Part shown: one piece after another, positions 52,473 through 63,676 of the stretch
How the letters are laid out: each line of letters opens with the position of its first letter
Numbering within the stretch: the stretch's first letter is position 1
Assembly (NCBI GenBank): GCA_036723975.1
Contig: DAIMGJ010000012.1
Coordinates: forward strand, 6,501 to 70,500
Source of the DNA: JAILEN01 sp036723975
GTDB taxonomy: Bacteria; Bacillota; Clostridia; Lachnospirales; Lachnospiraceae
DNA: 64,000 nt
Reading direction: 5' to 3'
Program-made: the position numbers and the translations under genes
Notes under the pieces: generated by a model
Told to the model about the DNA's origin: nothing
The model's database searches: none
What the model saw: only the letters and a program-made list of their open reading frames with translations

Positions 52473-53679
52473 TCAGTGATTAGGAGCACAGTCTATACAA
52501 AAGCCATTCCCCCCATCGTTTCTATATGAAATCCCACATCCACAGTCCGGACATGTATTATAAATCTCTATACTCTCTATGGTTTTTCTCTCGTCCTCAT
52601 CAATAACAATCTCTCTTACATTTCGTGTATCTTCACCAAGGAAAATGACCACGTCATTTAATTCATATTTCTTTGTATTTAAATCAAGGCGAAGCCTCAC
52701 TCCAAATCTTGCAGAATGTTGCTCGATTATATGCTTCGTGTCAACATATACATAGGTTTTCATTTCACTATCCCATGGTGCGTTATCATAATCTTCATAG
52801 AAACAATCCATCTCTATATCTGCAGAACACGCCAAAGTAATCAATGCCTCACCTTCATTTATATCATCAACAATATGTAATTTATGTGATACATTCTTAA
52901 TAGTGCGTAGCATTGTTTCAGAATAATCATACCCCGAAACCACACCTTTCCTGTCATGCGACAAACCATACACCGTAATAAATTCATAATCTATTATATT
53001 TTCTTTTATTGCAGCATTGATACTATCTTTTAATTCCTCCAATGCCGTAATTGTAAGATTATAATTCTGATCTTGTTCACTTATTTTATTATACAAATCG
53101 CCCAAACAATCCAGAAACGAATAATCACGGCCATGTAAACATGCTCTTTTAAACCCCTTATCTTTAGTAATGATAAAAGAATTATCTTCTGGAAACTCTT
53201 CTCTAATTTGATTTGCTATAAATGCGTCGGGAAATTCTTTTCTCCTCCGAGTTTTCAAATGGTGCATTAATACAAAAATAATCGTCAACTATTGCATCTA
53301 AATCTATTTTGGAATTATCAAAAACGATCGGATTCAAGGATTTTATATACTCATCAAAACGATTACATACTATACCCTTTAAGGAATCCTTGTTTGGCAA
53401 AGCCAAAAACTCATTTAATCCCGCAGAGTTAATTAAGGATTCATCGGCTCTTTTTAATAATTCTGCCCGATTCTTTCTTATCAGAGAGCATAAATCTGAT
53501 CCTTGCTTTTTTAAATGTACCTCAGCTTCCTTTAGAACAATATTGCTAAGATACACCTTTACCTTTCCGTCCCTTACATAATTAGCCAAAATTTGTAAAG
53601 TACTATCCTTTGACAAATCGTACTTACACGCATCAAAAACATTTGTATCAATTGTTACATTAATTGGATACTCCAGCAA
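52473..53679 (-). pseudogene. PIN-domain protein interrupted by a one-base frameshift
   Basis: Two overlapping frames together encode one protein of about 400 residues. Frame 1 (53679 down to about 53240) has the PIN start VTIDTNVFDACKYD and the second acidic site IVLKEAEVHLKK. Frame 2 (from about 53240 to 52473) continues KEFPDAFIANQIREEF and FIITKDKGFKRAC, the third and fourth acidic sites, then a variable region and a zinc ribbon CPDCGCG...CIDC. The frames join if one base is removed from the A4 run (plus strand TTTT, 53238-53241). PIN proteins are metal-dependent RNases. It may be a true pseudogene, phase-variable, or a sequencing error. TTG start with AAGGAG upstream; 30 bp after hsdR. 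Confidence 0.75.
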
Positions 53680-53709
53680 TGGTCTGTACTCCTTTATTTA
53701 TTGCAAAGA

Positions 53710-56700
53710 TTATTCATCTTCCTTATTAAACTTCGCATTTGTCATTCCATAGAACCGCTCGAAATAAGCCATCAGTCTGTCGATGACACCTTTCTTCATC
53801 TCAGCTCTATTACCACCACCAAACCGTGATACCGGTGGAAGAAGCTTATCAATATCCGTTCCGGTTGTTTTAATCTCACCATCACGGAATGCATTTTCAA
53901 TAAACTTTCTGGTTTCATCCGGCTTTAGTCTTTCACTCTCGATAAGGACTTCCAAATCATGTTCCCTTTGCTGAACGACATAATCCTGCCATTCAACAAG
54001 AACATCATCAACCTCATTGATACCCATAATAAAGTTTTCAATAAGTTGCTTCTTGCTTCGAAGTTCAGGACTTGCATCAATTGCCTTACGGATAGTAATC
54101 AGAACTTCTTTATCTTCTCCGTGACTATCATGGTACTTCTTTACAAGCATCAAAATATAATCGATATTGATTTCAATCTGCTTAATCAACTCGATTTCAA
54201 AGACAATATCATCAATAATATCGGTGCTTTCACCATTCTCTCTCTTACGTTTCCATTCATCACGCAAATCCTGGTATCTTCCGAGATAGTCCTGTAAATC
54301 ACGCTCCGAGATTTTTTCTTTACCCTCGAATTCATCAAACGATACCAAAAGATTTCGCATACGAAGCAAAGCACCAAACAATGCTATAAACTCTTTTTGA
54401 TTCTGTTCGCCTTCTATGCGTGGATCTGTTAACGGAAACTTCTCCGTCAACTCCTCTATCATATCCACGTATCCCGGCATTGGAGTTCCATCTACAGACT
54501 CATAACCATAATAGTAATCGTTAAAACTCTGCAATAAAACAATTCCACCGGCATTCTTATCGCCGAACAGCGATATTGCACTATCAACACGTTTTTGAAG
54601 ATTTCTGAAACATACGATATTTCCAAAAGTCTTAATGCTGTTAAGAATACGATTTGTACGCGAAAAAGCCTGAATCAATCCATGCATCTTCAAGTTCTTA
54701 TCCACCCAAAGCGTATTTAATGTTGTTGCATCAAAACCGGTAAGAAACATATTTACAACAATCAGCAAATCCAGTTCCTTATTCTTCATTCGAAGCGAGA
54801 CATCCTTATAGTAATTCTGGAATCGGTCACCATCGGTACTATAATTCGTTTTAAACATCTCGTTATAATCTTTTATGGCATCATCCAAGAAGTCACGAGA
54901 ACTCTTGTCCAGCGCTGATGTATCTTCCGGATTTTCCTCATCTAAGATTCCATCCGTTTCTTCCTCATTTGCGCCATAACTGTAAATGGTAGCAATTCGA
55001 AGTTTCTTTGTCGGATCAGCTTCCATCTGCTTCTTGAATTCCTGATAATACAGTTTTGCCATATCCACAGATGCAACAGCTAAGATTGAATTAAAGCCTG
55101 ATAATCTTTGCTTACGCTTTTCTTCCTCCACCTTACCATTTGCAGCGGATGCAACCTCGCCGATGTTCATCAAAGCATTGTAGTAATATGATTTATTGCC
55201 ACGATATGTCTTTTGATCAAAGTGATCTAAGATATACTTTGTAACCAGCTTAATACGTTCCGGTGCCTGATATGTTTTTTCGCGATTAATATCCCATACC
55301 ATCTCATCCGTAATATCTTCTTCCATATCCATCGTCTTAATATAGTCCACACGGAACGGAAGTACATTCTTGTCATTAATGGCATCGACAATCGTATATG
55401 TGTGTAGCTGGTCGCCAAAAGTCTGCGCCGTTGTAAAATACTTAGCATTACTTCTGGAGCCGGAATTCACTGAAAAAATCGGAGTACCTGTGAATCCAAA
55501 GATATGATACTTCTTAAAATTCTTTACAATATCCGCATGCATATCTCCGAACTGTGATCTATGACACTCATCAAAAATAATAACAACATGCTTTCCAAAA
55601 ACTTCATGGCCCGGATATTTTTTAATGAATGTAGAAAGTTTCTGAATGGTGGTAATAATAATATGCGCATTCGAATCCTCTAACTGTCGTTTTAGAATTG
55701 TCGTATTACTATTAGAGTTAGCAGCTCCCTTTTCAAATCTGTCGTACTCCTTCATAGTCTGATAATCCAAATCTTTACGATCAACGACAAATAAAACCTT
55801 ATCAATATAAGGCAACTGAGAAGCTAATCTTGCAGATTTGAACGATGTAAGAGTCTTACCGGAGCCTGTTGTATGCCAAATGTATCCACCACCGGCAATA
55901 TCTCCATATTTTTTATAGTTATTGGCAATCTCAATACGATTTAAGATTCTTTCCGTCGCCGTAATCTGATATGGTCGCATCACAAGAAGTGTATCCTCAG
56001 CTGTGAAGATACAATACTTCGTAAGAATATTTAAAATCGTATGCTTTGCAAAAAAGGTCTTTGTAAAATCAATCAAATCCGGAATCACTCTATTATTAGA
56101 ATCAGCCCAAAATGATGTGAATTCAAAACTGTTGCTCGTCTTTTCCTTCTTTGTTTTTCCGGAACTTGCATCCTTGATCGCATTAAAACGTGTACTGTTA
56201 GAATAATACTTCGTATTTGTTCCGTTACTAATAACAAATATCTGGACATATTCAAACAATCCACAGCCCGCCCAGAATGAATCTCTCTGATAACGGTTGA
56301 TCTGGTTAAAAGCTTCACGGATTGCTACACCACGACGCTTTAACTCAATATGAACAAGCGGGAGACCATTTACCAAAACGGTCACATCATACCGATTATC
56401 ATGTCTTGCTCCCTCTTCTGTACCTATCACATATTGATTGATTACCTGAAGCTTATTGTTATGAATATTCTTTCTATCGATGATAGTAATGTTCTTTGAT
56501 GAACCATCATCACGTTTCAAAACCTGAACATTATCTTCCTGAATCTTCCTTGTTTTCTCAACAATATGCTCATTCGGATTTGCTAAAGCATCAGAAAAGA
56601 ATCTGCTCCACTCATCATCGGAGAACTTATAGTTATTCAGTTCCTCCATGCAAGAGCGCAGATTTCGAATCAGATCCTCTTCTTTGTGTATTTGTAAATA

Positions 56701-56847
56701 GGTATACCCCTGCTCAGTCAACAAACGGATAAACTCTTTTTCTAATTCAGCTTCACTTTGATAACTATCTGAGCGAGCCTTTACCGGCTCATATTCCGTA
56801 ACAACTGTATTTTCATTTGAAGCTGCTACTATATTAAAAAATGGCAT
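53710..56847 (-). CDS. hsdR: Type I restriction enzyme R subunit
   Basis: A 1045-residue restriction and translocation subunit. Endonuclease domain with the PD-(D/E)xK residues in YDVTVLVNGLPLVHIELKRR (about 140-160), superfamily 2 helicase motor with Walker A WHTTGSGKTLTSF and IIFDECHRSQFG, then a helical C-terminal region that docks on HsdM/HsdS. Complete. ATG at 56847 has GGAGGG upstream and overlaps the Fic stop (TAATG). Together with hsdM and hsdS it makes a full type I system, type IC-like by the hsdS repeats. Confidence 0.95.
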   Translation of the reverse strand: MPFFNIVAASNENTVVTEYEPVKARSDSYQSEAELEKEFIRLLTEQGYTYLQIHKEEDLIRNLRSCMEELNNYKFSDDEWSRFFSDALANPNEHIVEKTRKIQEDNVQVLKRDDGSSKNITIIDRKNIHNNKLQVINQYVIGTEEGARHDNRYDVTVLVNGLPLVHIELKRRGVAIREAFNQINRYQRDSFWAGCGLFEYVQIFVISNGTNTKYYSNSTRFNAIKDASSGKTKKEKTSNSFEFTSFWADSNNRVIPDLIDFTKTFFAKHTILNILTKYCIFTAEDTLLVMRPYQITATERILNRIEIANNYKKYGDIAGGGYIWHTTGSGKTLTSFKSARLASQLPYIDKVLFVVDRKDLDYQTMKEYDRFEKGAANSNSNTTILKRQLEDSNAHIIITTIQKLSTFIKKYPGHEVFGKHVVIIFDECHRSQFGDMHADIVKNFKKYHIFGFTGTPIFSVNSGSRSNAKYFTTAQTFGDQLHTYTIVDAINDKNVLPFRVDYIKTMDMEEDITDEMVWDINREKTYQAPERIKLVTKYILDHFDQKTYRGNKSYYYNALMNIGEVASAANGKVEEEKRKQRLSGFNSILAVASVDMAKLYYQEFKKQMEADPTKKLRIATIYSYGANEEETDGILDEENPEDTSALDKSSRDFLDDAIKDYNEMFKTNYSTDGDRFQNYYKDVSLRMKNKELDLLIVVNMFLTGFDATTLNTLWVDKNLKMHGLIQAFSRTNRILNSIKTFGNIVCFRNLQKRVDSAISLFGDKNAGGIVLLQSFNDYYYGYESVDGTPMPGYVDMIEELTEKFPLTDPRIEGEQNQKEFIALFGALLRMRNLLVSFDEFEGKEKISERDLQDYLGRYQDLRDEWKRKRENGESTDIIDDIVFEIELIKQIEINIDYILMLVKKYHDSHGEDKEVLITIRKAIDASPELRSKKQLIENFIMGINEVDDVLVEWQDYVVQQREHDLEVLIESERLKPDETRKFIENAFRDGEIKTTGTDIDKLLPPVSRFGGGNRAEMKKGVIDRLMAYFERFYGMTNAKFNKEDE

Positions 56848-57923
56848 TATTTTCCCTCCAATATAATCCATTCACCCTTCTTGTTTGACCCAATTCGTTT
56901 GATTGCACCTTTTTCAACCATCGACTGTAAGCACCGCTTAACTGTTGAATCCGAACATTCTAACCGAGCCGCCATTTCTTTACGTGTCAAATCAGACTTT
57001 TCTCGTAACAACTCAATAATTTGTAGTTCACGATCATCCAATTTTATTGGGTCATTTATCGGGTCATTTATCGGTTCATCGTGACCCAATAAAAATTTAC
57101 CACTTACATGCATTTCCCTGTTATGAAGCTCATGCTTCTCATCCAAGAGAAGATTTCTTAAGAACTTTTCCAAAAACTCCGTAGTCTCGTAAATGCCCTT
57201 TTTTATATTGTTATAATTAGCTCGAACCAAAGCATTTCTAAAATACCACGAGTTTTCCGCAAACAAATCATTCTCAACTTCAAAGCCAAGCATTCGAAGA
57301 TATTTTATTAAAAATACAGCCGTCGTTCGGGTATTTCCTTCTTCGAATACATGAATTTGCCATAATCTGGAAATAAAGACTGCTAAATGATGAATCACTT
57401 CATCCATCGTTAATCCGTTATATCGAAATTCTCTTTCCTGAGAAAAGTCATAGTCAAGCGTTTCACGTAATTCAGATGCCCCTCCATAAGAAACGGTATC
57501 ACCTTCAAGAACCCATTCTTTTTTTGTAAAATTATAATCTCTTACCTTTCCTGCATGAGAAAAGATTCCTAAAAACAATGTACGATGGATAGACAAATAC
57601 TGTGTCGGCGAAAAAGTAAACGCCTTCTCTGATAAGATTTTTGCAATTCTTGCAGACACCTTATCCGCTTCTTCTGTTCGTGCTTCCACCTCAGAACGAC
57701 CATCTTTGCTCTCATAGTAACTATTGATCAAATCCCCTGCTTCATCCACAGAGATTTCACCATCAATATTCTTCTTTGCTGTCTCATACAGATATTCAGA
57801 CGGCTTCAATCCGTCCACATCCTGCAATCCAATCGCAGTCTGCCAAGCCTGTCCCAGTTCCTTTCTGGTAGGTGGAAGATTCCTTATATATTCTTCAAAG
57901 GGGTCTTTCTTTATATCCTTCAA
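56847..57923 (-). CDS. Fic-domain protein with C-terminal winged helix
   Basis: A 358-residue Fic protein. Fic core about 110-245 with catalytic loop IHVFEEGNTRTTAVF; the His, acidic and GN residues are present, but the last Arg of HxFxxGNxRxxR is Ala here. A linker with two tandem INDP units leads to a winged helix (about 300-350, LTRKEMAARLECSDSTVKRC). Fic domains usually transfer AMP to target proteins. It sits between the hsdS cassette and hsdR, overlapping the hsdR start by one base, so it is part of the restriction operon. Start TTG with AAGGAGGG upstream. Confidence 0.88.
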   Translation of the reverse strand: MKDIKKDPFEEYIRNLPPTRKELGQAWQTAIGLQDVDGLKPSEYLYETAKKNIDGEISVDEAGDLINSYYESKDGRSEVEARTEEADKVSARIAKILSEKAFTFSPTQYLSIHRTLFLGIFSHAGKVRDYNFTKKEWVLEGDTVSYGGASELRETLDYDFSQEREFRYNGLTMDEVIHHLAVFISRLWQIHVFEEGNTRTTAVFLIKYLRMLGFEVENDLFAENSWYFRNALVRANYNNIKKGIYETTEFLEKFLRNLLLDEKHELHNREMHVSGKFLLGHDEPINDPINDPIKLDDRELQIIELLREKSDLTRKEMAARLECSDSTVKRCLQSMVEKGAIKRIGSNKKGEWIILEGK

Positions 57924-57942
57924 CTTTTCCCTCCTTGTAAAC

Positions 57943-59795
<1,853 letters not shown>

Positions 59796-59803
<8 letters not shown>

Positions 59804-61376
59804 AAACTTTATCCCTCTCGATTTCCTCTATAATTCTATCTATTTCATCTCTAAGGTTTTGTTCACGAGAAACTATCTCGGCTATTTCCTTATTTAAACT
59901 CGTAATGTCAATTTTTTCTCTAGTATCTTCGGCTTCCACATATGATGAAACCGACAAATTATAATTATTCTCCACAATCTCATCATAATCAGCCAAATAT
60001 GAAAAATGATTTATCTCATCTCGATTAGTAAATGCATCAACTATTCTATTTATATTACTTTCTGTAAGCTTATTATTATTTGTAACCTTCAAAAATTCAT
60101 TTGTAGCATCTATAAAAAGCGTTTTATTATCTGTTTTTCCTTTCTTCATGACCAAAATACATGTTGCAATAGATGTCCCAAAGAATAGATTACTTGGCAA
60201 CTGAATCACACAGTCTACGTAATTATTATCTACCAAATACTTACGTATTTTCTGCTCAGCTCCACTTCGGTACATGATTCCTGGGAAACATACTATTGCT
60301 GCCGTTCCATTCGGAGCAAGCCAAGAAAGAGAGTGCATAATAAATGCCATATCAGCTTTACCTTTAGGTGCAAGCACTCCGGCAGGTGAAAATCTAGGGT
60401 CGTTAATAAGAAGTGGATTTGCATCTCCTTCCCATTTGATTGAATATGGAGGATTTGAAACAATAAGCTCAAACGGCTCATCATCCCAATGCTGCGGAGA
60501 TACAAGTGTATCCTCGCAAGCAATATTAAACTTATCAAATCCGATGTCATGTAAGAACATATTGATACGGCAAAGGTTGTACGTCGTAATATTGATTTCC
60601 TGTCCATAGAATCCGTTACGAATCGCATCTCTTCCAAGTACCTTCTCAGCCTTTAAAAGAAGCGAACCGGAACCACAAGCAGGATCGTAGACTTTATTTA
60701 TCTCAGTTTTTCCAACAGTTCCAAGACGAGTCAAAAGTTCAGACACATCAGCCGGAGTAAAGAACTCCCCACCGGACTTACCCGCATTGGATGCATACAT
60801 TGTCATAAGGTACTCATAAGCATCACCAAAGGCATCAATATCATGATCCTTAACATCGCCGAGGTTCATATCTGCAACACCATGAAGAAGCTTTGCCAAT
60901 TTATCATTACGCTTTGCGACTGTAGAACCCAATTTATTACTATTTACATCAAAGTCGTCAAACAAGCCTTCAAAGTCACTTTCAGATGCACTTCCTTTGG
61001 CAGATTCCTCGATATGACGGAATACCTTTTCCAGAGTCTCATTCAAGTTTTCATCGTCATCGCATCTTTTTAATACATTACAAAAGAGCTCGCTTGGGAG
61101 GATGAAGAATCCCTTCTCCTCTACGAGGCCATCTCTTGCTGTTTCTGCTTCGCTATCGCTCATCTTTGCGTAGTCAAAGCTTGTATTTCCTGCATCTATC
61201 TCACCCTGATTGATATAAGACGCAATATTCTCAGATATATAGCGATAGAACATTGTACCAAGAACATAGTTCTTAAAGTCCCATCCATCTACTGCTCCAC
61301 GCAACTCATCCGCAATCGCCCAAATCGCGCGATGTAATTCTTCACGTTCTTGTTCTTTTTTATTATCAATTGCCAT
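59796..61376 (-). CDS. hsdM: Type I restriction-modification DNA methyltransferase M subunit
   Basis: A 526-residue N6-adenine methyltransferase. N-terminal helical HsdM domain (AIWAIADELRGAVDGWDFKN), SAM motif DPACGSGSLLLKAEKVLG (about 235) and catalytic NPPY in ELIVSNPPYSIKW (about 310). A C-terminal coiled coil (EIAEIVSREQNLRDEIDRII) for binding HsdS. It methylates host DNA at the HsdS-defined sequence. Preceded by a small HTH gene (23 bp) and overlapping hsdS. Confidence 0.96.
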
Positions 61377-61399
61377 TATGGTAATTCCTCCAAGTATGA

Positions 61400-61570
61400 T
61401 TAATTCTTCTTCGCTTTACGCGGATCCTCCGGTTTCTTCGCATTGTCCGGGATAAGCCAAATCCCCTTATTAATAGCACCCTCAATGCGACCTTCTTTGC
61501 ATAGAATCTGTACTCTACGCGCAGTAATTCCCCAAATCTTTGCAATTTCTGAAGTTGTTAAATATTCCAT
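61400..61570 (-). CDS. Small helix-turn-helix protein upstream of hsdM
   Basis: A 56-residue protein starting MEYLTTSEIAKIWGITARRV, followed by QILCKEGRIEGAINKGIWLI and a lysine-rich tail. It has the MerR/excisionase-like fold used to read sequence as a single winged HTH (TSEIAKIWGIT, recognition ARRVQIL, wing GAINKGIWLIP). GGAGA precedes the ATG. It is the first gene of the hsd operon and may regulate it, though a Xis-like or defence role is possible. Confidence 0.8.
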   Translation of the reverse strand: MEYLTTSEIAKIWGITARRVQILCKEGRIEGAINKGIWLIPDNAKKPEDPRKAKKN

Positions 61571-61640
61571 AGATTTCTCCTATTAAATTAAGTTAAAATC
61601 CAACAATTCTATTATATTCGTAGCAGCGAACATTTACAAG

Positions 61641-61675
61641 AAAAAAGAACGCTTTCAAAAACTGAAAACGTTCTT
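61641..61675 (-). terminator. Terminator upstream of the hsd operon
   Basis: AAGAACGCTTTCA (61645-61657) with TGAAAACGTTCTT (61663-61675), one mismatch, and a T run on the minus strand. It separates transcription of the DUF4143 gene from the hsd operon. Confidence 0.8.
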
Positions 61676-61915
61676 AATGTATCCTTTCTGTTTAGTGTTT
61701 ATTTCTTTCCAAAGTGATAATTCGTGACAAATAACAACCCCACCAGCTCGTGTCAATCTACAGCACATCTTCCCTGCTTTTGACACGACCCAATGAGGTT
61801 GTTTATTGGTAGCCAAGCACACTTAAGATTGCCTTGCATCCTCTCGCATCAATGAATATGCAGCTTTTGAACTTTTCTTAAATTTATAATTTGAACACTC
61901 ATACTTATTCGGGTA
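61676..61915. other. Gap between the ATPase gene and the hsd operon terminator
   Basis: With the stretch 61571-61640 this makes a gap of 345 bases without a complete gene, the terminator at 61641-61675 aside. Minus-strand fragments such as KFKKSSKAAYSLMREDARQS are short and broken by stops, which looks like decayed coding sequence, but I recognise no family. Confidence 0.35.
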
Positions 61916-63253
61916 TCACAGGTTCTCAATTATAAATGGTAACATGTATATTGGATATAATTTCAGCATTTCACTATTGCCTATATCTTTTTGTGATAAC
62001 AATATTTCCTTCGAAACATGCTTAGAATACTTTTTCTGAAATTCTGTAATTGATTCATGCTTACCGATTCCGGATGACTTAACTTCAATCGAAACTATCT
62101 TTGTTTTCGAAGCAAGCAAAAAGTCAACCTCATAGTAGTGGGAACTGTTTTCTTTCTCCCATGTGTGATAATAAAGGTCTATATCCGATCCGGCAATTAT
62201 CTGAGCAACTGCATTTTCGTATAAATATCCCAAATCTGCAGGAAGTGAATCGCTCAACAATTTCGTATAAATATTTTCATCCGTCTTTCCTGATGATCTG
62301 AAAATCATGGTAGTAAATAACCCTGTATCAGCCAAATAGAGTTTGAACGTATCATCATCTCTCGTTTGAGGTAAAGCAACGCTCGGATTAAGGACATTAT
62401 GACATGATAATACCGTCTTTGAATCTAGCAAATCATGTAAGCGCTCTAAATCTTTATCAATCTTTTTTTTGCCTGTAGCTGCCGAAATAACATAGCTTCT
62501 TTTATCCGTTGCCAACTGCGTCGGAACAGAATCATACATTCTTCCAATCAGTCCAGTATCATCGATCTTGAAGAAATCGTCTTTGTACAAATCTATGATT
62601 TCTCTCTTTACTTCATCGATTTCTGTAAAATTTCTGCCTTCCACATAAGCTTCTACAGCCTGAGGCATTCCACCTACCGCCATATAAATTCTGAAATCCC
62701 GCATCAGCTTTCTGTTTAAGGAATTTCCAACCGGCTTCCCAAGCTTATATAAATCCCGCAATACGCCATAGGTATCATTTCCGATGGCCCACATAAATTC
62801 TTCATAGTCCATCGGATATATCTGTATTTTCATCTCCTCAGATGGAAGCACTATATCCTTGACATTCTTTTTTATACTGATCAGAGAACCGGTCTCAATA
62901 TAGTCATATCTTCCGTCCGCAACCAGGTACTTTATAGCCTGGCGCACTTTAGGCATAAGCTGAATCTCGTCAAATATAATAACGGATTCTCTTTTATACA
63001 ACGTTATCCCAGTTGCAGTTTGCAGTCTAAGAAAAAAAATATCCAGATTTGCTATGTCTTCGAACACATCAAGAACATCCTGCGTTATGTTAGCAAAATC
63101 CACTTTTATATATGACCTATACTCTTGCTTTGCAAATTCTTCGGCAATTGTCGATTTCCCAACACGCCTAGCCCCTTCCAGAAGCACAGAATACTTTGGT
63201 GCCTTTTTTTCTTTCCAATATTTTAGCTTTTCTAAAGCTTTTCTCTTAAACAT
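61916..63253 (-). CDS. AAA ATPase with DUF4143 domain
   Basis: A 445-residue protein. N-terminal P-loop domain with Walker A LLEGARRVGKSTIAEEFAKQ, Walker B VIIFDEIQLMPKVRQ and a sensor segment IETGSLISIKK; C-terminal DUF4143 with a PD-(D/E)xK-like nuclease fold (SSHYYEVDFLLASK, VSIEVKSSGIGKHESI). This family is abundant in gut Clostridia and Bacteroidetes, and its role is unproven. It is monocistronic, with four phased repeats in its promoter region. Confidence 0.88.
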   Translation of the reverse strand: MFKRKALEKLKYWKEKKAPKYSVLLEGARRVGKSTIAEEFAKQEYRSYIKVDFANITQDVLDVFEDIANLDIFFLRLQTATGITLYKRESVIIFDEIQLMPKVRQAIKYLVADGRYDYIETGSLISIKKNVKDIVLPSEEMKIQIYPMDYEEFMWAIGNDTYGVLRDLYKLGKPVGNSLNRKLMRDFRIYMAVGGMPQAVEAYVEGRNFTEIDEVKREIIDLYKDDFFKIDDTGLIGRMYDSVPTQLATDKRSYVISAATGKKKIDKDLERLHDLLDSKTVLSCHNVLNPSVALPQTRDDDTFKLYLADTGLFTTMIFRSSGKTDENIYTKLLSDSLPADLGYLYENAVAQIIAGSDIDLYYHTWEKENSSHYYEVDFLLASKTKIVSIEVKSSGIGKHESITEFQKKYSKHVSKEILLSQKDIGNSEMLKLYPIYMLPFIIENL

Positions 63254-63278
63254 ACTATCTCCTCAAAACAACATAGTT

Positions 63279-63386
63279 CCATTTCTTCAAACTTATAAAT
63301 GGATTATAGTACCATTTCTTCAATATTTCAAGGGTATCATTCCGTTTCTTCAAGATTCATTTCTGCTTTTAGTACTGTTTCTTCCA
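63279..63386 (-). repeat. Four phased 12-bp direct repeats upstream of the ATPase gene
   Basis: Plus-strand CCATTTCTTCAA at 63279 and 63312, CCGTTTCTTCAA at 63342, and CTGTTTCTTCCA at 63375. Starts are 33, 30 and 33 bp apart, close to three helical turns. Minus-strand core is TTGAAGAAAYGG. The promoter at 63303-63331 overlaps one copy. Confidence 0.7.
63303..63331 (-). promoter_or_regulatory. Promoter of the DUF4143 ATPase gene
   Basis: Minus strand TTGAAA (63326-63331), 17-base spacer, TATAAT (63303-63308), about 50 bases from the start codon. Repeat 2 (63312-63323) fills the spacer and repeat 1 lies in the leader. Confidence 0.7.
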
Positions 63387-63395
63387 AATCGCTGC

Positions 63396-63425
63396 AAAAA
63401 AGCACCCTGCATAACGCAGAGTGCT
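63396..63425 (-). terminator. Terminator downstream of the isomerase gene
   Basis: Minus strand AGCACTCTGC, loop GTTAT, GCAGGGTGCT (one G-U), then six T. It ends transcripts coming from the right, 250 bp after the isomerase stop. A 74-residue open frame across this region is rejected because it reads through the hairpin. Confidence 0.8.
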
Positions 63426-63531
63426 CTCATCTCATCGGGTAGTTCACATTCAAAAGGTGTAAACGGGGTGTAAATCAGATACCACTCAGCCCATAAATGG
63501 TTTTTTTCCGCCAGTCTTTGCATAGACATTA

Positions 63532-63564
63532 AATCCTGCCGTGGCAGATGAATAAAATCTTTAT
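63532..63564 (-). pseudogene. Fragment resembling the start of a tyrosine phosphatase gene
   Basis: Minus strand encodes IKILFICHGRI and then a stop, matching IKVLFICHGSI of the gene at 50371-50826. Twenty bases are identical (63536-63555 and 50792-50811); neighbouring codons differ. It is either a relic of a second phosphatase gene or a trace of recombination at an island boundary. The other bases between 63254 and 63676 hold the ATPase promoter, repeats and terminator. Confidence 0.55.
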
Positions 63565-63676
63565 ATAATATCACAGTTTGTGTAATAAATAGGAATATCT
63601 GGGATTGTCGCTTTAGATGATTAAATCATCCGGGCGAAGCCCCTTTTACGTGTGATTTCCATATCACACTGTAAAA

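Noticed and set aside
52473..53288. The second PIN frame treated as an independent gene.
   Set aside because: Its first residues overlap the other frame and are not protein-like; homology-type continuity begins only after the A4 run.
63350..63574. A 74-residue minus-strand open frame.
   Set aside because: It reads through a clear terminator (63396-63425) and the phosphatase-like relic; no ribosome binding site and no recognisable domain.
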